Below are positions 58,881-64,000 of a stretch of DNA of 64,000 nt, one piece after another. The notes beneath the pieces are model-generated. The model searched no databases. It was given only the letters and a program-made list of their open reading frames with translations, and had not been told where the DNA came from. Positions within the stretch are counted from its first letter, which is position 1, and the number at the start of each line of letters is the position of its first letter. The stretch is from Agapetus fuscipes (lineage: Eukaryota; Arthropoda; Insecta; Trichoptera; Glossosomatidae), in contig OX637345.1 in NCBI GenBank assembly GCA_951799405.1, positions 4,526,001 through 4,590,000 on the forward strand. The letters are read 5' to 3'. Both the position numbers and the translations under genes were made by a program.

Positions 58881-59396
58881 ATAGATTAATAGATTACAGA
58901 TGTGTTGAGAAATCCAAAACATCACCAACATTCCAAAATGATATTAAATAAAAAAAAAAAATTGTGAGATGGAACGCCATTTCATTCGAGCGTCTTTTGC
59001 CACCGTTCTGTATTTTCCCATACAAAGTTGTACCTCGAGTATAAAATATTGTGTTAATACTCATAAAAAAACTTAAGAAAACTAAGACCCTCACTAGAGG
59101 CGCTGTTATATATTTATATATCTTATCTGTTTACGAGATTCTTAAGTATTTAATTTTTTTTACTCGACGCGCTGTTCCCATCGATCACAAATGAAATAAA
59201 ATAAAGTGAGCCGCTCACTCGAAGCTAACTTTTTTTTTGCGATGTCAATTTCGCGAATGATGGAAATTGTTGGGCTCGGAAAATAACGAAGCGATCCGTC
59301 TTGTGCGAGATGTGTCTTAATTCAGACGCTTCAAGCGAAATGCGTTCTTCCTTTTATAGTTATTTTTTATCACAATATCATAAAGGTATGATACAA
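58881..59396. other. No recognisable feature
   Basis: No ORF of note. GAGTATAAAATATTGTGTTA at 59037 echoes the AT-rich words at 5485 and 30017. Confidence 0.35.
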
Positions 59397-59575
59397 AATA
59401 CCGCGTCCCGACAAATCAATCAAGGACAACTCGTGCACAGACAGCTCGTCAACAGACAAATCGGTCAAACGACAGTTCGTCCACACAACTTTTCGGTCAA
59501 CGACATTTCGGTCATAGAAAACTCAGCTGCAGATAACTGGTCCATAGACACATCGATTATTGACAATTTTGTTTC
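59397..59575 (+). repeat. F2 array, block 1
   Basis: AGACAGCTCGTCAACAGACA, ATCGGTCAAACGACAGTTCG, CCACACAACTTTTCGGTCAA and CGACATTTCGGTCATAG: degenerate words of about 12-16 bp combining GACA, CGT/CGGTC and CACA. The 95-codon frame over it is not a gene. Confidence 0.65.
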
Positions 59576-59825
59576 CCTTGACTTATAGGTTGGTATGAGG
59601 CTGACCCCCCATCCTGTAAAAATGGTTCTCTTTGCCAATGTCACCCCTGTTTCAGGAAAGGTCGGCAAGGGTTGCAGGGTGTATATTCATTTGAGATTTG
59701 GTTTTTATGTTGTAGGTTCACATGCGGCATGTACAAGCGCGAACTTGTACGTGTCTTCTTGTGAGAATGCATATAATGTGAACCTCCAATGTAACATATC
59801 TTTGCAACTTAGATTAGATTAGATT
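59576..59825 (+). repeat. R3, full length, inserted in the F2 array
   Basis: CCTTGACTTATAGGTTGGTA to CAACTTAGATTAGATTAGAT. GACACATCGATTATTGACAA (59547) before it and GACACATCGATTATGGACAA (59854) after the next F2 block show that the array was extended around it. Confidence 0.95.
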
Positions 59826-59892
59826 AGAAAACTCAGTCACAGATGTCTCGTCCACAGACACATCGATTATGGACAATTTGGTTATTTATCCC
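59826..59892 (+). repeat. F2 array, block 2
   Basis: AAAACTCAGTCACAGATGTC, TCGTCCACAGACACATCGAT; resembles the last 60 bp of block 1 (AAAACTCAGCTGCAGATAAC, GACACATCGATTATTGACAA). Confidence 0.65.
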
Positions 59893-60137
59893 TTGAGGTT
59901 GGTATGAGGCTGGCCAACTATACCTTAAAAAAATCTTTCACTTTGCTAATATCACCTCTGTTTCAGGGAAGGTCGGCAAGAGTTGCAGGGCTTATGTTCA
60001 TTTGAGGTTTGGTTTTTGAATCGTGAGTACACATGCAGCATTTGTAAAGGAGAACTTACACGTGCCTGTTTGTGGGCATGCATTTAATTTGAACTTTAAA
60101 TGTTAATATGTCTTTGTAACTTAGATTAGATTAGATT
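59893..60137 (+). repeat. R3, full length, inserted in the F2 array
   Basis: CTTGAGGTTGGTATGAGGCT to GTAACTTAGATTAGATTAGA. More diverged than the copy at 59576. Confidence 0.9.
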
Positions 60138-60300
60138 GGTCACACGACAATTCGTCCACACGACTTTTCAGTCAACGACATTTTGGTCACAGACAACTCG
60201 ACCCCAGACAACTCGTTCACAGACAGCTCATCCATTGACAATCTGTTCACACCACAGTTCCTTCACATGACTTTTCGGCCAATGACATTTCGGTTGAACT
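60138..60300 (+). repeat. F2 array, block 3
   Basis: CACGACAATTCGTCCACACG, ACTTTTCAGTCAACGACATT, CAACTCGTTCACAGACAGCT and CATGACTTTTCGGCCAATGA. Confidence 0.65.
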
Positions 60301-60709
60301 CTTGAGTCATAGTACAAAATTTGAGTCATAATCGTTTTTATACATAATTAATTATAGTTAAACAGTAATTAACAGCTACGTTTCGTTAGCTGAGATGATT
60401 TAAATGAATCATTAACGTAGTCATTAACAATTACAGCCATCATTTGATCAATTAATCATATTTTTATAAAGCGTTAAACGAAATTGCTTCCATCATCAAG
60501 AATCAATTCATTAGTTAATCATTCACGAATTCTGATATTTCAATTGATTAAGAATGAAGATGTACACCGTATTTAAGAAATTCCTAAGCGTCAAATACTG
60601 TATGCATCGAAATTAATTTAATTTTGTAAATAAAAATTATTGGATGTTTATTTAATGTAGGTATCAAATTTAACACATTTTAATTAACATACAATGAACT
60701 TTCACTGTG
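60301..60709. other. AT-rich, no feature
   Basis: ATCATTAACGTAGTCATTAA and related ATTA words; no gene. Confidence 0.4.
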
Positions 60710-60985
60710 TAAACCACCAAACCCTTAAAAACATTTTAATTAAATTTGAAAATGGAACAAAAAACTGTGGGAATATGGAACAATAAAAATTAAACGCTTA
60801 ATATTATATTTAATGTAGGCTCATTAAATATATCAAACCAAACACATTTTCATGAAATTTGAATTTGGAACAAAAAACTGTTGGAATATGGAACAAAAAA
60901 AATGAGACGTTTATTATATTATATCGAACACATTTTAATGAAATTGATTCTGGAACAAAAAACTGAGGGAATGTGTGACAACGAA
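60710..60985. repeat. Three irregular tandem copies of an AT-rich unit
   Basis: GGAACAAAAAACTGTGGGAA at 60754, GGAACAAAAAACTGTTGGAA at 60867 and GGAACAAAAAACTGAGGGAA at 60952, each preceded by AACACATTTTAATTAAA- or AACACATTTTCATGAAA-type words. Unit spacing 113 and 85 bp. Confidence 0.75.
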
Positions 60986-61117
60986 AAAAATATTTTTGAA
61001 CGTTTTGCCGAGTTCTTTCACAAATAAAGGATTATTAATCAAAATATGAATTTGATATTCGATATTGAATCGAAATTTTTTTTTGACGTAAAAAATGAAG
61101 TGTAAACCTGATTATCA
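60986..61117. other. No recognisable feature
   Basis: Unassigned AT-rich linker. Confidence 0.35.
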
Positions 61118-61325
61118 AATCTAATTTAATCTACAATTACAGAAATAAATTAACATTTAGGAATCAGGGCTCAATTTGAATGCATGTTTACAAGCAAACA
61201 AGTGTAAGTTCGCGCTCACATGTGAACTTACAACATAAAAACCCAAATCTCAAATGAACATGAACCCTGCATCTTTGCTGATCTTTCCTGAAACAGGAGG
61301 GATGTTTGTAAAGTGAACCATGTGA
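61118..61325 (-). repeat. R3, old copy
   Basis: CAAATCTAATTTAATCTACA tail complement, AATGCATGTTTACAAGCAAA, CCCTGCATCTTTGCTGATCT and TTTGTAAAGTGAACCATGTG. Confidence 0.8.
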
Positions 61326-61496
61326 CGATTTTCCAATAAAGTCCAATTTGTGAAGATATTTATGATAAAGTTCAAGTCTTCAACGAGGTATTTGTTTAAA
61401 ATCTGCTTAAAAACTAAAGCTGCGTTTAGGAGACTTTCTAGAGCGTAAAGCGCAGGAACACTTTTATACGAAGACAATCAACCAAACTTTTATAAC
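61326..61496. other. No recognisable feature
   Basis: Part of a 75-codon minus frame; no similarity. Confidence 0.35.
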
Positions 61497-61785
61497 ACAC
61501 TGTAACTGTTATTGTAACTCTGTCACCATTCCGCTAGAGGTAGCCAGAGCCTCTGCAGAGCTGCCTCCATTTTTTCCTATCCTTACATACCTACCTCTTT
61601 CAATTCATTCATATCCATCATCTTTTTCATGCAGCTTTGTACATCCCATTCTTTCACAATCTCCACAATCTTATAACTCCATACTTTTCTCAGTCGTCCC
61701 TTACCTCTTTTTCCTTTCACACTACCTCTGCATACATACTTTGTCAGTCTATCATAATTCATTCTTTCCACACTTTTATTTTATT
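61497..61785 (-). pseudogene. RTE-A LINE, 5'-truncated and decayed
   Basis: Tail ACACTGTAACTGTTATTGTA (GTTACA-type on the minus strand), TAG at the same place as in RTE-A, then minus-strand words ERMNYDRLTKYVCRGSVKGK and RGKGRLRKVWSYKIVEIVKE. Compared with RTE-A there is an internal deletion (SERKRRK lost after QS) and a frame change near the end. It ends abruptly against U2. Confidence 0.85.
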
Positions 61786-61794
61786 CACCATCAG

Positions 61795-61956
61795 AATGTT
61801 CACAAAACACAACAATATTTATAATCATAATTTACACAAGCCTGTGGCTCTGAAACCAGGCAAACGATTTCCATTTCTTTCTCCTTGTCGTTCATCTTTT
61901 GTTTATTTCTATTCCATATTCAAAATTTCCCCATGTTCTTCAATTTCCCTTCATAC
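61795..61956. repeat. U2 dispersed repeat, interrupted by a solo LTR
   Basis: GCCTGTGGCTCTGAAACCAG, TCCTTGTCGTTCATCTTTTG and ATTCCATATTCAAAATTTCC match 41980-42110; continues at 62343 with CTATTAAATAAATCTTTTCG. Confidence 0.75.
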
Positions 61957-62338
61957 TGTTATGTAAATATGAAATATAAATATTTAAAATAAGTAGGTAT
62001 TAGTTATAGGAATTCTGTATTGTATTGTGTGGGTAGGAATCATTGAATAAAATACGTGAAGCATCGAGAAATAATAATTACTATGCCTTTCCGGAACTGT
62101 CTAGCAAATATAGGTCTAGATTGTACTGTTTTAAAGAGTATAAGAAGGGTGCGAGTGGCTTGCAGGGCCAGTAGTATTCTACAAGCTTTACCACTATATA
62201 AATTGAACCAAAACCAAGTGTAACGGAATAGTCGAGAATATCTTTGTGCAAATAAATTATTAAAAGTGTAAAATAAACAACTGTATAAGAAGATCAGTAT
62301 TTTTAATTGAAAGACTGTTGAACCCTAAATTCGTAACA
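61957..62338 (+). mobile_element. Solo LTR of an LTR retrotransposon
   Basis: 382 bp starting TGTTATG and ending CGTAACA (TG...CA with TGTTA/TAACA ends), flanked by ATAC on both sides (61953-61956, 62339-62342). Has a TATA box (TATATAAA at 62196) and a polyadenylation signal (AATAAA at 62251) in LTR order; orientation is taken from these. No internal region or second LTR: recombination between two LTRs would leave this. The flanks rejoin into a continuous U2 sequence as seen at 41918-42155. Superfamily not determined; 4-bp duplication is compatible with Ty3/Gypsy or Bel-Pao. Confidence 0.85.
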
Positions 62339-62361
62339 ATACCTATTAAATAAATCTTTTC

Positions 62362-62412
62362 GTTACAAGTATGGGTGTTCAGACTCATACCAACTTATAA
62401 GTCAAGGAATAA
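62362..62412 (-). repeat. R3 fragment (5' end)
   Basis: GTATGGGTGTTCAGACTCAT and ACCAACTTATAAGTCAAGGA. Confidence 0.7.
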
Positions 62413-62786
62413 TGATAATGAAACAAGGGATAATGATTGAAAATCATGTGATATAAGCGTCTAAATGGGTTTAATTCCCATAGATAATAAGAGGAGCGGA
62501 AGTGAGGGTCGTAAATCAAAGGATGAGGCTCGGATATGAGTTGAGGACAGCGTCCATTGAAGTCCCGCTTCGTTATCCTTCATAAAAATACAGGCGGTCC
62601 ATCATACGTGTGACAGAAAGAATACCAGACGACAGAGTGTAATCCCTGTGAGGTATTACTTCCAAGAACTGCAACAGAATTTAACGGTGATTTAAATTCT
62701 TCAGTTTTACGGTTCATGAAATGAAATCAAAGAAATATGCAATGATTGATATGATGGTTGTTGATCTGCAGTGTTAGCAAGTTGGA
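62413..62786. other. No recognisable feature
   Basis: No ORF or repeat recognised. Confidence 0.4.
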
Positions 62787-62868
62787 TTGCAGATACGTAC
62801 GCTGTTTTTGGTGAATCACACCTCCATCGAGCGAGCTTATTCATTGCTATAGAAAGCGTAGACCCTAA
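62787..62868 (-). repeat. SINE S1, 3' end fragment
   Basis: ACGCTGTTTTTGGTGAATCA, CACCTCCATCGAGCGAGCTT and GCTATAGAAAGCG complement the S1 3' half; truncated by the R3 tail on the right. Confidence 0.7.
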
Positions 62869-63108
62869 ATCTAAATCGAAATATAAGCTGCAAAGATATG
62901 TATCATTTGAGATTAATATTAAATGCATTCCTACAAACAGACACGCATAATTTCGCCCTCACCGCATGTGGACCTAAAGTATAAAAAACCCAATCTCAAA
63001 TGAAGATAAGCCCTTCAACTCTTGCCGATCTTCCCTGAAACAGGGGTGACATTGACAAAGTGAACCATTTTTTACAGTATGGGTGGTCAGCCTCATACCA
63101 ACCTATAT
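62869..63108 (-). repeat. R3, near full length
   Basis: CTAAATCTAAATCGAAATAT tail complement through CTTCAACTCTTGCCGATCTT to CATACCAACCTATA. Confidence 0.9.
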
Positions 63109-63475
63109 CTATAATCTATAATCTAAGTTGCAAGGATATATTCATTCAAAGTTCTCAGATGTATGCCCACAAACAAACACGTGTAGTTCGCGCTTACAAA
63201 TGCTGATTGTGTACTTACAAATAAAATCCAAACTTAAATGAACATAAGCCCTGCAACTCCTGCCGACATTCCCTGGAACAGGGGTGACATTGGCAAAGTG
63301 AATAATTTTTTACAGTATGGGTGGTCAGCCTCATACCAACCTATAAGTCAAGGAATACGAGTAATAAATGACATTTAAGTTTACAAAAAAAAACAACAAA
63401 ACCTTAAAAATAAATCTATACAAAAAAAGTAAAAAAATTCTTATGCAAAAAATGTAGCAAACTAATAAACCAACA
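63109..63475 (-). repeat. 3' UTR of the family-B LINE (R3 plus linker)
   Basis: TCTATAATCTATAATCTAAG tail complement, full R3 to ACCTATAAGTCAAGGAATAC, then about 120 nt of linker (ATAAATGACATTTAAGTTTA and on) reaching the ORF stop at 63476. The clearest demonstration in this window that R3 is a LINE 3' UTR. Confidence 0.95.
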
Positions 63476-64000
63476 TTACAAATCAGCATTGCAGATTAGC
63501 CGCCACTTCTTCCTGTCCTTGCATACTTCTTTCATTTCATCCAGAGTCATAACCTTTTTCATACAAGCTCTCCTTTTATTATGACTCTGGATATCCCATT
63601 CACTCGCTATTTCGAAAATTTGGTCCATCCATACCTATCTCGGTCTTCCTCTTCCACGACATCCATCTATTCTAGCAACATATACTTTCTTCGTCAATCT
63701 TTCATCACTCATTCTCTCCATGTGCCCGAACCATCTTAACATACTTCTTTTAATCTTCACTTTCACACTTTCCCTTACACCACATTCTTCTCTTACAAAA
63801 TCATTCCTCACCCTGTCACTTCGTTTTTTCCCAATCATACTTCTTAGATAGTCCATTTCTACTGTATGGACTTTACTAATTTCCCTTTCACTTACCGTCC
63901 AGGCTTCACTTCCATACATCAAGGTGGGCACTAGTATACCACCGTGCACCGCCAATCTAACATTTTTTGAGAGATTTTGGTTCCTGGCGATGCAAGCGGT
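63476..64000 (-). pseudogene. RTE family-B LINE, ORF C-terminal part, runs off the window
   Basis: From the window edge the minus strand reads ARNQNLSKNVRLAVHGGILV, PTLMYGSEAWTVSEREISKV, RWFGHMERMSDERLTKKVYV, GRGRPR, a TAG stop (Lys in relatives), VWMDQIFEIASEWDIQS and finally KDRKKWRLICNADL with TAA at 63476-63478. One premature stop in about 170 codons, otherwise in frame. The RT core lies outside the window to the right. Confidence 0.9.

Noticed and set aside
1..64000. CRISPR array, operon, phage or plasmid features
   Set aside because: The window is clearly eukaryotic (SINEs, LINEs, MITEs, TTAGG). The tandem repeats have no spacer/repeat alternation with unique spacers, and there are no densely packed ORFs with ribosome binding sites.

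Overview
This is a repeat-saturated, AT-rich stretch of a eukaryotic nuclear genome, most likely an arthropod (probably an insect). Evidence: tRNA- and 5S-derived SINEs, an intact RTE-type LINE, many MITEs, and short runs of the arthropod telomere motif TTAGG inside a local satellite. I found no convincing host protein-coding gene. Nearly every short open frame is a chance frame or lies inside a repeat. The only long ORF (about 1,029 codons, minus strand, 47406-50495) is a LINE endonuclease/reverse transcriptase.

Family labels used below (my own, local). S1: tRNA-derived SINE of about 300 bp whose head carries GTCCAGTGGTAACACTTCGG and a GGTTCGATTCC B box. S2: second tRNA-derived SINE of about 330 bp (head GATAGCTCAGTTGGTAGA, tail ending GTGTAGCTTAGTTGCGTT). 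S4: third, from a class-II (Leu/Ser-like) tRNA (GGCCGAGGGGGCCAAGCGGG). R3: about 250 bp, ending in GATTATA/GATTTA/GATTA microsatellites; three copies show it is the 3' end of a second RTE-like LINE (family B). RTE-A: the intact LINE, with almost no 3' UTR and a GTTACA tail. L2-like LINE: 3' ends at 3446, 35746 and 52015, one of which shares its extreme 3' end with S1. F1 and F2: foldback elements with arrays of short degenerate repeats. U1 and U2: unclassified dispersed repeats.

Layout. 0-9 kb: minisatellites (62 and 32 bp), S1/S2/S4 copies, LINE ends. 9-19 kb: MITEs, S1-S2 composite SINEs including a tail-to-tail inverted pair, a decayed family-B LINE, an F1 foldback. 19-28 kb: fewest repeats; two GC-richer islands (20.8-21.2 and 21.7-21.9 kb) with RFX-, CRE- and E2F-like motifs, and a 979-bp TIR transposon. 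28-47 kb: 38-bp minisatellite, a 5S rRNA-like copy abutting S1, several LINE remnants, a 261-bp near-perfect palindrome with an 11-bp target duplication, and hAT and Tc1/mariner MITEs with clean target duplications. 47.4-50.9 kb: full-length RTE-A nested inside an S1-S2 composite SINE, with its own array of about 48-bp monomers upstream of the ORF. 51-64 kb: L2-like and RTE remnants, an 827-bp segmental duplication interrupted by a TTAGG-containing satellite, F2 arrays, a solo LTR with a verifiable empty site, and a family-B LINE running off the right edge.

The elements are connected: S1 probably moves with the L2-like LINE (shared 3' end), R3 copies with RTE family B, and S1 and S2 as a fused unit. 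The best candidate for something undescribed is the palindromic element at 37622-37920, which carries mirror-image hammerhead-ribozyme-like cores on the two strands.
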